Assembly (NCBI RefSeq): GCF_041262565.1
Contig: NZ_JBGCCJ010000001.1
Location: 2,232,001-2,296,000 of the forward strand
DNA length: 64,000 bases
DNA from: Leifsonia sp. EB41
Lineage (GTDB): Bacteria; Actinomycetota; Actinomycetes; Actinomycetales; Microbacteriaceae
Direction of reading: 5' to 3'
Positions 24,626 through 32,714 of the stretch are shown here, piece by piece. The notes under the pieces were generated by a model. It ran no database searches, was not told the DNA's origin, and saw nothing but the letters and a program-made list of their open reading frames with translations. Numbering within the stretch: position 1 is the first letter of the stretch; each line of letters begins with the position of its first letter. Position numbers and translations under genes: made by a program.

Positions 24626-26029
24626 TCGACCTGATCGCCGCCAAGCCCGGCCCCGCCGACCGGTTCGACCGGCGGCTGCTCGCGCCGATGATGATCGGCG
24701 CCGTGCTCAACCCGGTCAACTCGTCGATCATCGCGGTCGCGCTCGTCCCCATCGCCACCGCGCTCGGCGCGCCGGCCTCCGAGACGGCCTGGCTGGTGTC
24801 CTCCCTCTACCTGGCGACCTCGATCGGGCAGCCGCTCGTCGGCCGGCTGGTGGACATGTTCGGGCCGCGGAAGCTGTCCGTCGCCGGCGCCATCCTGACC
24901 GGGCTGGCCGGGGTGATCGGCGTGTTCGCGCCGAACATCGCCGTGCTGGTGATCGCGCGCGTCATCCTCGGCTTCGGCACCTGCGCCGGCTACCCGGCGG
25001 CCATGTACCTCATCCGCAGCGAGGCGACCCGCACCGGGATGCGGAGCCCGGCGGGCGTGCTGACCGCGCTGTCGGTGACGACCCAGACCATCGCGGTCAT
25101 CGGGCCGACGCTCGGCGGCCTCCTCATCCAGGTGGGCGGCTGGCGGGCGACGTTCGCTGTGAACATCCCGCTGGCGATCGCGTCGCTGGTGCTCAGCCTG
25201 CTCTTCCTCCCGAAGTCGACGGCGCTGGACGCGACCCGGCCGCCGCGGGGACGGCTCGACTACCTCGGCGTCGCCCTGTTCGCCGGCACGCTGGTGAGCC
25301 TCCTGCTCTTCCTGATGGACATCCATCTCGCGCAGCTCTGGCTGCTCGGGCTCGCCGCGGTGTTCGGTGCGGCCTTCGCGCTCTGGGAGCTGCGCCGCCC
25401 CGACCCGTTCATCGACGTGCGGGTGTTCGCGGGCAATATTCCGCTGTTGGTCACGTATGCGCGCGCCGTGCTCGCGGCGACCGTCTCGTACTGCTACCTC
25501 TAACGGGTTCACGCAGTGGCTGGAGGGCGGCCGCGGCCTGTCGCCGGCGGCCGCGGGCCTCATCCTGCTGCCGACTTTCGGGGTCGGGATCGTGGTCGCG
25601 TCCCTGTTCGGACGCAAGCCGGAGATCCGCTGGAAGCTCATCGTGGGCGCGGCCGGTCAGATCGTGATGGCCGTGCTGCTGCTCCTGGTGGGAGCGGAGG
25701 CCGCGATCTGGTTCCTCGTGCTCATCGCGATCGTCACCGGCATCCCGCAGGGCCTGGTGAACCTCGCCATCCAGAACACCCTCTACCACCAGGCCGACCC
25801 GACCCGGATGGGCGCGACGTCGGGTCTGCTGCGCACCTTCATGTACCTGGGCGCGATGCTCGCCTCGGCGGCCACCGGAGCGTTCTTCCACACGACGGCA
25901 GACACCGGCGGCCTGCACGACCTGGCCTGGTTCATGCTCGGCGCCGGCGCGCTGTTCCTGGTGATCACGCTCGTGGACCGCTCCCTGCGACGGGTCGACC
26001 GGCTCGCGACCGGGGTCGCCGGCCACTGA
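24622..26029 (+). pseudogene. MFS drug-efflux transporter interrupted by a one-base frameshift
   Basis: Starts GTG 24622 overlapping the MarR stop. The first frame runs 293 residues (eight or so TM segments, motif A-like GRLVDMFGPRK) to a TAA at 25501. The remaining five or so TM segments (GFTQWLEGGRGLSPAAAG onward, to 26029) are in the next frame. Removing one A from CTCTAACGGG (about 25498-25507) restores SYCYLYGFTQW, so a single inserted base explains the break. Total restored length is about 468 residues. It may be a true recent inactivation or a sequence error; codon use on both sides is normal. Confidence 0.85.
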
Positions 26030-26037
26030 TCGCCCCG

Positions 26038-26102
26038 TCGCCGAAGGGCACGTCGTTGCCCCTAAAAGCGGGTTTTAGGGGCGTTGACGTGCCCCTCGGC
26101 GG
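26038..26102. repeat. Long near-perfect hairpin (30-bp arms, 5-nt loop)
   Basis: Arms 26038-26067 and 26073-26102 pair across a GCGGG loop with two mismatches and a few wobbles; the inner part is GCCCCTAAAA/TTTTAGGGGC. It begins 9 nt after the MFS stop and ends 17 nt before the next gene's -10-like hexamer. No T-tract follows, so it is not a classic intrinsic terminator; a REP/MITE-like palindrome or mRNA-end hairpin is possible. No second copy was noticed in the window. Confidence 0.7.
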
Positions 26103-26131
26103 TTGATTGCCTCGCGCCGTAGAATCCTCTC

Positions 26132-26695
26132 GTGTCCGAGGACGTCCCGGTGCTGAGCGAGCAGCTCTTCGACGTGTTCGCGAGCGGGAGCTGGATCTTC
26201 CTGCCCGCCGGTCCCGCACGCGGCGTCGCGACCGAGCTGGAGGCCGAAATCCTCGACGAGCAGTTCTCCTGGTGCGAGAACCCGCACCTCGGTGAAGGCT
26301 CAGGGCTGCTCGTCCTCACCTCCGCCATGAACGGCTGGATGCTGCTGCACGGCGCCACCGAGACGGTCGGCTGGGCCGCCGGGCTCCTGAGCGAGCAGCG
26401 GGACCTCTACCGGGCGACGATCGACGTGCGGCTGCCGGCGATGAGCTGGAGCTTCCTGGAGCGCGGAGCGCCGACCCGCTCGGTCTCGGTGGAGCTGGGC
26501 GACGACGGCGACCTGGTGACCCGCACCTCCGGCCACCCGCTCCCGTTCGAGTCGGACGGCGTGCACCTCCCCGGCACGGCAACCGGGTACGACGCCTTCT
26601 TCTACCCGGTCGCCATCCTCGGCGAGCACGGCGTCACGCTGCACGACCTGGAGGTCGCGCTCGACCGGCCCAGCGTCACGCTGCGGGTGAACTGA
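26132..26695 (+). CDS. Hypothetical protein
   Basis: 187 residues from a GTG, with TAGAAT (26120-26125) 6 nt upstream and no Shine-Dalgarno, so probably leaderless. The protein is soluble, acidic and rich in Trp and Leu (SGSWIFLPAG, MNGWMLLHGATETVGWAAGLL). No signal peptide, TM segment or catalytic motif is visible. Unknown to me. Its end overlaps the convergent reductase gene by 20 nt. Confidence 0.65.
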   Translation: MSEDVPVLSEQLFDVFASGSWIFLPAGPARGVATELEAEILDEQFSWCENPHLGEGSGLLVLTSAMNGWMLLHGATETVGWAAGLLSEQRDLYRATIDVRLPAMSWSFLERGAPTRSVSVELGDDGDLVTRTSGHPLPFESDGVHLPGTATGYDAFFYPVAILGEHGVTLHDLEVALDRPSVTLRVN

Positions 26696-27239
26696 CCCGG
26701 TAGCGCAGCATCACGGTCCCGGACGGGAAGGCGTGCTCCTCAAGCAGTTCGAGGTTCAGCATGAGGTCGGTCGGCAGCGCGGCCGTGCCGCCGCCGACGG
26801 ACACCGGGACGAGGTAGAGCACGACCTCGTCGACCAGTCCGGCGCGGAAGGCCTCGGCCGCGAGCGTCGGGCCGCCGATGGACACGTCGCCGGGCGCGGC
26901 CTCCACCAGTGTGCGGACGGCGGCCGGATCGAACACCGGCTCGACGGTGGTGCGGGGCGTCGTGACACCGGTGAGCGAGGACGAGTACACGACCTTGTCG
27001 GCGTCGCGCCAGATGTCGGCGTACTCGCGCATGACCGCCGGCTCGTCGTGGGATCCGATGTCCTGCCACACGTGCATGGTCTCGAACATGCGACGGCCGT
27101 AGAGGTAGGTCCCGATGCCGCGCTCCCGGGCGTTCACCGCGGCGTGCACCTCCGCGTCGGGAGTGGCCCAGTCGAAGGAGCCGGAGGTGTCGACGGTGTA
27201 GCCGTCAAGGGACGCGAGAGCCGAGAAGACGAGCGACAT
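26676..27239 (-). CDS. Dihydrofolate reductase/RibD C-terminal-family protein
   Basis: 187 residues. Start MSLVFSALASLDGYTVD, then YGRRMFETM, SSSLTGV, and the nucleotide-binding SIGGPTLAAEAFRAGLVDEV with LYLVPVSVGGG: the RibD_C/DHFR-like fold found in many stand-alone actinobacterial reductases. Such proteins probably bind NADPH; the substrate is unknown and a housekeeping DHFR role is unlikely. It converges on the previous gene with overlapping stops. Confidence 0.85.
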   Translation of the reverse strand: MSLVFSALASLDGYTVDTSGSFDWATPDAEVHAAVNARERGIGTYLYGRRMFETMHVWQDIGSHDEPAVMREYADIWRDADKVVYSSSLTGVTTPRTTVEPVFDPAAVRTLVEAAPGDVSIGGPTLAAEAFRAGLVDEVVLYLVPVSVGGGTAALPTDLMLNLELLEEHAFPSGTVMLRYRVSSPAA

Positions 27240-27282
27240 GCGGCGACTCTAGGCCTCCGGAGCGGCGGAGGGGAGGGGTACC

Positions 27283-27507
27283 TCAGTGCGGGAAGAGCAC
27301 GGCCAGCGCCCGCAGCTCGTTCCCGAAGACCAGCGGCACGACCACGTCGAGCACGAATCCGATCACGAGAACCAGCGACGCGGCGCCGGCCGCGAGGATG
27401 ACCAGCGTGGAGAACAGCCTGAGGTAGGCGTTGTCCGCCACCTCCGCGAGCGTTCCCCGTGCTCGCACCAGGCCCCCCTGGTGGTGGCGGTGCTCCAGCG
27501 TGGTCAT
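27283..27507 (-). CDS. Small hypothetical membrane protein
   Basis: 74 residues: a polar N-terminus with histidines (MTTLEHRHHQGG) and one or two hydrophobic segments (about 31-66). No family recognised. It stands alone between a reductase gene and a MerR regulator. Kept because the hydrophobic pattern is coherent and the ATG is preceded by GAGGGGGAG (27513-27521). Confidence 0.5.
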   Translation of the reverse strand: MTTLEHRHHQGGLVRARGTLAEVADNAYLRLFSTLVILAAGAASLVLVIGFVLDVVVPLVFGNELRALAVLFPH

Positions 27508-27632
27508 CGTCTCCCCCTCCTCGGCCGGCCCCTCGTCCGGCTGATGGGTGGCCGTCCGCCGGGCGGAGCGGCCACGACATCAAGTCAAGCGGGGGAGGGC
27601 GCCGGGGGCATCGGTCGATGGTCGGGAGGGGG

Positions 27633-28046
27633 TCATCCCGTGGGATGATCTCCGGCCACCGTGCAGCCGTACCCGGTGTCGGGCGCCTGCGGGACGTCGC
27701 CGGTCGCCGAGGCGAGGCGCCGGGCGAGCTGCTCGCGGCGCGCCTCCAGGACCGCGATCGCGGCCTCCACCTCCGCGAGGCCGTCGAGGTAGGCGGCGAC
27801 GGAGGCCGGGCACTCGTCGCTGCGGGCGTGCCCAGAGCCGAGGCAGGCGATGAAGGGCGCGGCCTTCCCCGGCGGGATGCCGGTGGCCGCCAGCTCGCGG
27901 ATCTCCCGGACCGCGCGCAGCTGGGCGTCGTCGTAGTCGCGGTAGCCGTTCGGCAGCCGCCCGGGCGCGACGAGACCGAGGCGCTCGTAGTAGCGGACGG
28001 CCTTCACCGTCACGCCGGCGCGGCCGGCCAGCTCGCCGATCTGCAT
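27633..28046 (-). CDS. MerR-family transcriptional regulator
   Basis: 137 residues. Winged helix 1-70 (MQIGELAGRAGVTVKAVRYYERLGL, PNGYRDYDD) followed by a dimerisation coil. C-terminal cysteines in FIACLGSGHA, DECPAS and GYGCTVA could bind metal or act as redox sensors, as in many MerR proteins. No clear target with a 19-20-bp MerR spacer was found next to it; the neighbouring small membrane protein is a candidate. Confidence 0.88.
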   Translation of the reverse strand: MQIGELAGRAGVTVKAVRYYERLGLVAPGRLPNGYRDYDDAQLRAVREIRELAATGIPPGKAAPFIACLGSGHARSDECPASVAAYLDGLAEVEAAIAVLEARREQLARRLASATGDVPQAPDTGYGCTVAGDHPTG

Positions 28047-28132
28047 GTTCCACCTCGCGGAGCCGGGATGATTCGCTCCGCCGTCAGCTTAAACCCTGAC
28101 CCCCGGGTCATGGTCGAATCGCGCTACACTAT

Positions 28133-28150
28133 TAGTTAGTGCCCTAACTA
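28133..28150. promoter_or_regulatory. Inverted-repeat operator upstream of zinc-ribbon microprotein
   Basis: TAGTTAG (28133-28139) and CTAACTA (28144-28150) form a perfect 7-bp dyad around TGCC, 26 bp before the start of the microprotein gene. TACACT (28125-28130) just upstream is a good -10. The sequence type resembles MarR/OhrR-family operators, and an OhrR-like gene lies on the other side of the microprotein. Confidence 0.55.
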
Positions 28151-28175
28151 GTTACACGTCGGTGGGAGAGTCGAG

Positions 28176-28394
28176 ATGTCCGGTCGCTTCGCGCAGTGGT
28201 ACGCGAGCTGGAACGCCAAGCTGATCCGCGTGGCCGGTCCCGCGCAGCTCGGCGCCGGGCATCCCGAAGGTCCCGACCTCCGTTCGCCGGCCGCGCCGTG
28301 CCCGATCTGCGGGCACCCGATGACCGAGCACTCCGTGCTGCGGCCCGAGGGGCAACGCGACGCCAGCCGGCTGGTCTGTCCTATCGCCGCCTGA
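28176..28394 (+). CDS. Zinc-ribbon microprotein
   Basis: 72 residues: MSGRFAQWYASWNAKLIR with an aromatic amphipathic start, a flexible middle, then CPICGHPMTEHS...VCPIAA. The Cys-X2-Cys, a His pair and a later Cys look like a small zinc knuckle. GGGAGAG about 8-14 nt before the ATG serves as the ribosome site. Unknown function. It sits between a MarR-type operator and a convergent OhrR-like gene, so it may be induced by oxidants or aromatic acids; that is inference. Confidence 0.65.
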   Translation: MSGRFAQWYASWNAKLIRVAGPAQLGAGHPEGPDLRSPAAPCPICGHPMTEHSVLRPEGQRDASRLVCPIAA

Positions 28395-28416
28395 AGCCCG
28401 ATCGCGCCTGACGCGC

Positions 28417-28854
28417 TCAGGACTCCCGGACGGCCGCCGCGATGATCGTCCGCAGGCTCTCGCGCAGGTTCAGGATGTCGTCCACCGGCAGACCGAGCCG
28501 TTCCACGATCCGCGGCGGGATCTTCTCCGCCTCGGCGCGCAGCTCGCGCCCTGCGCGGGTGAGGGTGACCTCCAGCGCTCGCTCGTCGGCCGAACTCCTC
28601 CTGCGTTCGACGTAGCCGTTCGCCTCCAGCCGCTTGAGCAGCGGGGAGAGGGTGGCCGGCTCGAGCTGCAGCGCGTCGCTGAGTTCCTTCACCGACCGCG
28701 GCTCGCGCTCCCAGAGGGCGAGCATCACCAGGTATTGCGGGTGGGTCAGGTTGAGGGGCTCCAGCACGGGCCGGTACAACGCGATCACGCTGCGCGCGGC
28801 GACGGCGAGGCCGAAGCAGACCTGATTCTCCAGGGCGAGGAGGTCTTCTGACAC
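28417..28854 (-). CDS. OhrR-like MarR-family regulator
   Basis: 145 residues from a GTG at 28854, with TAGACT (28867-28862) 7 nt upstream, pointing to a leaderless message; an ATG at 28884 is less likely. The start SEDLLALENQVCFGL carries a Cys at the position of the peroxide-sensing Cys of OhrR. The winged helix shows LSDALQLEPATLSPLLKRLEA and an RRR wing. OhrR proteins release DNA when this Cys is oxidised by organic hydroperoxides. No ohr gene is adjacent, which is unusual. Confidence 0.82.
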   Translation of the reverse strand: MSEDLLALENQVCFGLAVAARSVIALYRPVLEPLNLTHPQYLVMLALWEREPRSVKELSDALQLEPATLSPLLKRLEANGYVERRRSSADERALEVTLTRAGRELRAEAEKIPPRIVERLGLPVDDILNLRESLRTIIAAAVRES

Positions 28855-28910
28855 GTCGGTAAGTCTAGGCTCCGGCCCGGCCATGCTGCCTGATCACTCG
28901 GTCTGCCTGA

Positions 28911-29726
28911 TCACTCGGCCCGGGAGAACTCGGACGCCCGCGACACCTGGTCCGGGGTGAGCGCGACGCCGGTGTACCGCTCGAACTGACGCGCCGCCTG
29001 CAGGGCGATGACCTCCGCGCCGGTGATCAGCCGCTTGCCCGCCGCCCGTCCCGCCGCGATGAGCGGCGTCTCGGACGGGAACGCGACGACGTCGAAGACG
29101 ACGGACGAGCGCTCCACGAACGCGTCGCCGAACGACCGCGCGGACTCGTCGGCTCCGCGCATCCCGAGCGGCGTGACGTTCACGATCACGTCGAAGTCCG
29201 GCTCGGGCTCGCTCGCGGTCCAGGTGTAGCCATACTTGCCGGCTAGCGCCGTGCCGGCCTCCTCGTTGCGGGCCAGCACCGTCAGGTCGTCGAACCCGGC
29301 GCCGCGGAACGCCGCGACGACCGCCTTGGCCATGCCGCCGGACCCGCGCACGACGACGCGCGACGCCGGATCGACCGCGTGCTCGGAGAGGAGCTGGGCA
29401 ACCGCCTCGTAGTCGGTGTTGGAGGCCGTGAGCAGCCCGTCCTCGTTGACGACGGTGTTGACCGACTCGATCGCCAGCGCCGACGGCTCGAGGTTGTCGA
29501 CCAGCGGGATGATGGCCTCCTTGAACGGCATCGACACCGAGCACCCGCGGAAGCCGAGCGCCCGGATGCCGCGGACGGCGCCCTCCAGGTCGTCGGTGGT
29601 GAACGCCTTGTAGACGAAGTTCAGCCCGAGCTCGTCGTACAGGAAGTTGTGGAACCGCGTGCCGATGTTGCTGGGACGGCCGGAGAGCGAGATGCAGACC
29701 TGCATGTCCTTGTTCAGGATGGGCAT
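28911..29726 (-). CDS. Shikimate dehydrogenase-like oxidoreductase
   Basis: 271 residues from MPILNKDMQVC. The N-terminal substrate domain carries SGRPSNIG (shikimate-site Ser) and SVSMPFKE (catalytic Lys); NTDYE follows. The Rossmann part shows VVRGSGGMAKAVVAAF and NVTPLGMRG. This is the AroE/YdiB superfamily, but the opening differs from housekeeping AroE (CISLSGRPSNIGTRFHNFL), and its chromosomal partner is a ROK regulator, not aromatic biosynthesis. It may act on quinate-like or other cyclitol substrates. Confidence 0.85.
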   Translation of the reverse strand: MPILNKDMQVCISLSGRPSNIGTRFHNFLYDELGLNFVYKAFTTDDLEGAVRGIRALGFRGCSVSMPFKEAIIPLVDNLEPSALAIESVNTVVNEDGLLTASNTDYEAVAQLLSEHAVDPASRVVVRGSGGMAKAVVAAFRGAGFDDLTVLARNEEAGTALAGKYGYTWTASEPEPDFDVIVNVTPLGMRGADESARSFGDAFVERSSVVFDVVAFPSETPLIAAGRAAGKRLITGAEVIALQAARQFERYTGVALTPDQVSRASEFSRAE

Positions 29727-29828
29727 GCGTCCATTGTCGCAGCCCGCCTGAACACCTTCGCAGCCGCCCCTGTCCAACCGTTACGTTCACAACTTGACTA
29801 CATCTCAGACATCATTCACTCTTATCGC

Positions 29829-31019
29829 ATGACCGCCACACAGGGTCTTCCCTCGCGTGGCGCACGCAATCCCGGGTCGCAAGGCGCGCTGAGGCACTTG
29901 AACCAGGAGCGGCTCGTCGAGTTCCTCCTGGCCAACGGACCATCCACCCAGGCTGAGCTGGCGCGCGGGACGGGGCTCTCCACCGCAACCGTGTCCAACA
30001 TCGTCCGGGACATGGCCGCGAAAGGCGTCGTCGAGACCTCGCCGGTGACCTCCAGCGGCCGCCGCGCGCTGCTCGTCCAGCTCACCGACACCGGGGACAT
30101 CGCGGTCGGTGTGGACTTCGGCCGCCGGCACGCGCGCATCGTCCTCTCCACCCTCGGCTACGAGGTGATCGCGGAGGAGGCGATGGCGCTCCCGCTGGGC
30201 TACGACGTGTCCGACGCGGTGCGGCAGGCAGCCGAGCTCCTCGACCGGATGCTGGCGGACGGCGGGCACGACCGGCAGGCCGTCCTGTCGGTCGGGATCG
30301 GCATCCCCGGCCCCATCGACCGGCGCACCGGAACCGTGCTGCAGGGCGCCATCCTCCCGGAGTGGGTGGGCGTGCGGCTGCGCGACCTGGAGGACGCGTT
30401 CCGGTTCCCGGTGGTCGTGGACAACGATGCCAACCTCGGCGCGCTCGCGGAAGTGACGTGGGGCGCCAACCGCGGTGTCCGCAACCTGATCTTCGTGAAG
30501 ATCGGCACCGGCATCGGCGCCGGGCTGATCCTCAACGGCCTGCCGTACTACGGGTTCCTCGGGATCACGGGCGAGCTCGGCCACACACCGGTCACCGAGC
30601 AGGGCGTGATCTGCCGGTGCGGCAACCGCGGCTGCCTGGAGACGATCGCGTCCACGAGCGTGATGCTCGAGACGCTCGGGCACGGGGTCAACGCCCCGGT
30701 CAGCACGGCGGACATCCTGCGGCGCGGACGCGAGCGGGACCCGGCCGTGCTGCGGGTGGTGAGCGACGCCGGGACGGCGATCGGCCAGGCCATCGGCAGC
30801 ATCGCGAACGTCATCAACCCGGAGCTGGTGCTCATCGGCGGGCCGCTGGTCGGGCTCGGGGACGCGCTCCTCGAGCCGATCCGGCGCGGCATCCAGCACA
30901 ACGCCATCCCGGTCATCGCCGAGACGACGGTCGTGCGGATCTCGTCGCTCGGCGACCGCGCCGAATCGCTCGGCGCTGCTGCCCTGGTCATCCAGGGCGC
31001 CCTCGACGGCAACGAGTAG
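29829..31019 (+). CDS. ROK-family transcriptional repressor of the sugar ABC operon
   Basis: 396 residues. An N-terminal winged helix (about 22-80, AELARGTGLSTATVSNIV) joins a ROK sugar-kinase-like domain with DNDANLGALAE, GTGIGAGLI and the zinc signature CRCGNRGCLE. XylR/NagC-type repressors of this class bind a sugar and release DNA. It is divergent from the shikimate-dehydrogenase-like gene and codirectional with mmsA 147 bp on. TTGACT (29794-29799) marks a -35 close to its start. Confidence 0.92.
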   Translation: MTATQGLPSRGARNPGSQGALRHLNQERLVEFLLANGPSTQAELARGTGLSTATVSNIVRDMAAKGVVETSPVTSSGRRALLVQLTDTGDIAVGVDFGRRHARIVLSTLGYEVIAEEAMALPLGYDVSDAVRQAAELLDRMLADGGHDRQAVLSVGIGIPGPIDRRTGTVLQGAILPEWVGVRLRDLEDAFRFPVVVDNDANLGALAEVTWGANRGVRNLIFVKIGTGIGAGLILNGLPYYGFLGITGELGHTPVTEQGVICRCGNRGCLETIASTSVMLETLGHGVNAPVSTADILRRGRERDPAVLRVVSDAGTAIGQAIGSIANVINPELVLIGGPLVGLGDALLEPIRRGIQHNAIPVIAETTVVRISSLGDRAESLGAAALVIQGALDGNE

Positions 31020-31026
31020 GCGCCGC

Positions 31027-31042
31027 ATCCCGTGCACGGGAT
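31027..31042. promoter_or_regulatory. 16-bp perfect palindrome after the ROK gene
   Basis: ATCCCGTGCACGGGAT, perfectly self-complementary, begins 7 nt after the ROK stop and 28 bp upstream of the mmsA -35. With no loop or T-tract it is a poor terminator, so an operator is the better guess. Confidence 0.45.
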
Positions 31043-31070
31043 ACCGTTATGCATCCGTTGTCTTCACTAT

Positions 31071-31100
31071 TTGACGTCAAGACTGAACTTAGCGTTTACT
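31071..31100 (+). promoter_or_regulatory. Promoter of the CUT2 sugar transporter operon
   Basis: TTGACG (31071-31076) and TTTACT (31095-31100) with an 18-bp spacer. The -35 is inside the palindrome TTGACGTCAA. The preceding TTCACTATTTGAC (31063-31075) resembles TTCACAACTTGAC (29786-29798) at the ROK gene's own promoter, so both may share a regulator site. AAGGAG at 31156-31161 precedes the mmsA ATG. Confidence 0.55.
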
Positions 31101-31166
31101 ACTTAGGCGCAAGCGAGTCACCCGCGCAGCGACCACCCAGCCCGAACAGCACACCAAGGAGCGACG

Positions 31167-32714
31167 ATGCCGTCGAACGCAGTCATCCTGCAGATGCGCG
31201 CCATCACCAAGGAATTCCCGGGAGTGAAGGCGCTCGAGGATGTCTCCCTCACCGTCCACGCCAACGAGATCCACGCTATCTGCGGCGAGAACGGCGCAGG
31301 CAAGTCCACGCTGATGAAAGTCCTCTCCGGCGTGTACCCGTTCGGGACTTATACGGGGGACATCGTCTACCAGGGCGAGGTCATGCGCTTCAAGGACATC
31401 AAGTCCTCCGAGCAGCGCGGCATCGTGATCATCCACCAGGAGCTGGCGCTGATCCCGGAGCTCTCGATCACCGAGAACATCTTCCTCGGCAACGAGCCGG
31501 GCCGCGGCGGCGTCATCGACTGGAGCGCGGCCAAGCGCCGCGCCATCGAGCTGCTCGCGCGCGTCGGCCTGAACGACGACCCGGACACGCAGATCAAGAA
31601 CATCGGCGTCGGCAAGCAGCAGCTCGTGGAGATCGCCAAGGCGCTCAACAAGGACGTCAAGCTCCTCATCCTCGACGAGCCGACCGCCGCACTCAACGAG
31701 GCCGAGTCCGCCCACCTGCTCGACCTGATCGTCGGTCTCAAGCACAAGGGCGTCAGCTCCATCATCATCAGCCACAAGCTCAACGAGATCGAGAAGGTCG
31801 CCGACCAGATCACGATCATCCGCGACGGCCGCGCGATCGAGACCCTCGACGTGAAGGGCGATGGCGTGGACGAGGACCGCATCATCCGCGGGATGGTCGG
31901 CCGCACCCTCGAGAGCCGCTTCCCCGACCGCACGCCGGACATCGGCGACGTCCTCTTCGAGGTGCGCGACTGGGTCGTGCAGCACCCGCAGGTCGCCGAC
32001 CGGCTCGTCGTCAAGAACTCCAGCTTCACCGTCCGCCGCGGAGAGATCGTCGGCTTCGCCGGGCTCATGGGCGCCGGCCGCACCGAGCTCGCGATGAGCG
32101 TCTTCGGCCGCTCCTACGGCACCTTCGTCTCCGGCGAGATCTACAAGGACGGCAAGGAGATCCAGGTCCGCAACGTCTCCGAGGCGATCGACAACGGCCT
32201 CGCCTATGTGAGCGAGGACCGCAAGGTGCTCGGCCTCAACCTCCTGGACGACATCAAGCAGTCGATCGTCGCCGCCAAGCTGAAGAAGATCGCGAAACGC
32301 GGCGTCGTGAACGACCAGCAGGAGTACGCGGTCGCGGACGAGTACCGCAAGAGCCTCCGGATCAAGACCCCGGACGTCGACCGCGGCGTCGCGACCCTGT
32401 CGGGCGGCAACCAGCAGAAGGTCGTGCTGGCCAAGTGGATGTTCACCGATCCCGACATCCTCATCCTCGACGAGCCCACCCGCGGCATCGACGTCGGCGC
32501 CAAGTACGAGATCTACGGCATCATCCAGGCCCTCGCGGCGCAGGGGAAGGGCGTCATCGTCATCTCCTCCGAGCTGCCGGAGCTGCTCGGCATCTCGGAC
32601 CGCATCTACACGATCTTCGAGGGCCAGATCACCAACGAGCTTCCGATCGCGGAGGCGACCCCCGAGACCCTGCTGAAAAGCATGACGTCCGCCAAGAAGA
32701 AGGCCACCCGATAA
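31167..32714 (+). CDS. mmsA: CUT2 monosaccharide ABC transporter ATP-binding protein (MmsA/GguA/XylG type)
   Basis: 515 residues with two fused ATPase domains. The first has Walker [10 protein letters not shown] and Walker [12 protein letters not shown]; the second has a degenerate P-loop (GLMGAGRTE), signature LSGGNQQKV and [13 protein letters not shown]. This two-domain design is diagnostic of CUT2 pentose/hexose importers. Its closest recognised type is the multiple-monosaccharide ATPase beside ChvE. It overlaps the permease by one base (TAATG). Confidence 0.95.
   Translation: MPSNAVILQMRAITKEFPGVKALEDVSLTVHANEIHAICGENGAGKSTLMKVLSGVYPFGTYTGDIVYQGEVMRFKDIKSSEQRGIVIIHQELALIPELSITENIFLGNEPGRGGVIDWSAAKRRAIELLARVGLNDDPDTQIKNIGVGKQQLVEIAKALNKDVKLLILDEPTAALNEAESAHLLDLIVGLKHKGVSSIIISHKLNEIEKVADQITIIRDGRAIETLDVKGDGVDEDRIIRGMVGRTLESRFPDRTPDIGDVLFEVRDWVVQHPQVADRLVVKNSSFTVRRGEIVGFAGLMGAGRTELAMSVFGRSYGTFVSGEIYKDGKEIQVRNVSEAIDNGLAYVSEDRKVLGLNLLDDIKQSIVAAKLKKIAKRGVVNDQQEYAVADEYRKSLRIKTPDVDRGVATLSGGNQQKVVLAKWMFTDPDILILDEPTRGIDVGAKYEIYGIIQALAAQGKGVIVISSELPELLGISDRIYTIFEGQITNELPIAEATPETLLKSMTSAKKKATR

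Noticed and set aside
28911-29726. Housekeeping aroE
   Set aside because: The protein has the shikimate-dehydrogenase fold but a different N-terminal signature and no aromatic-pathway neighbours, so it is left as AroE-like.
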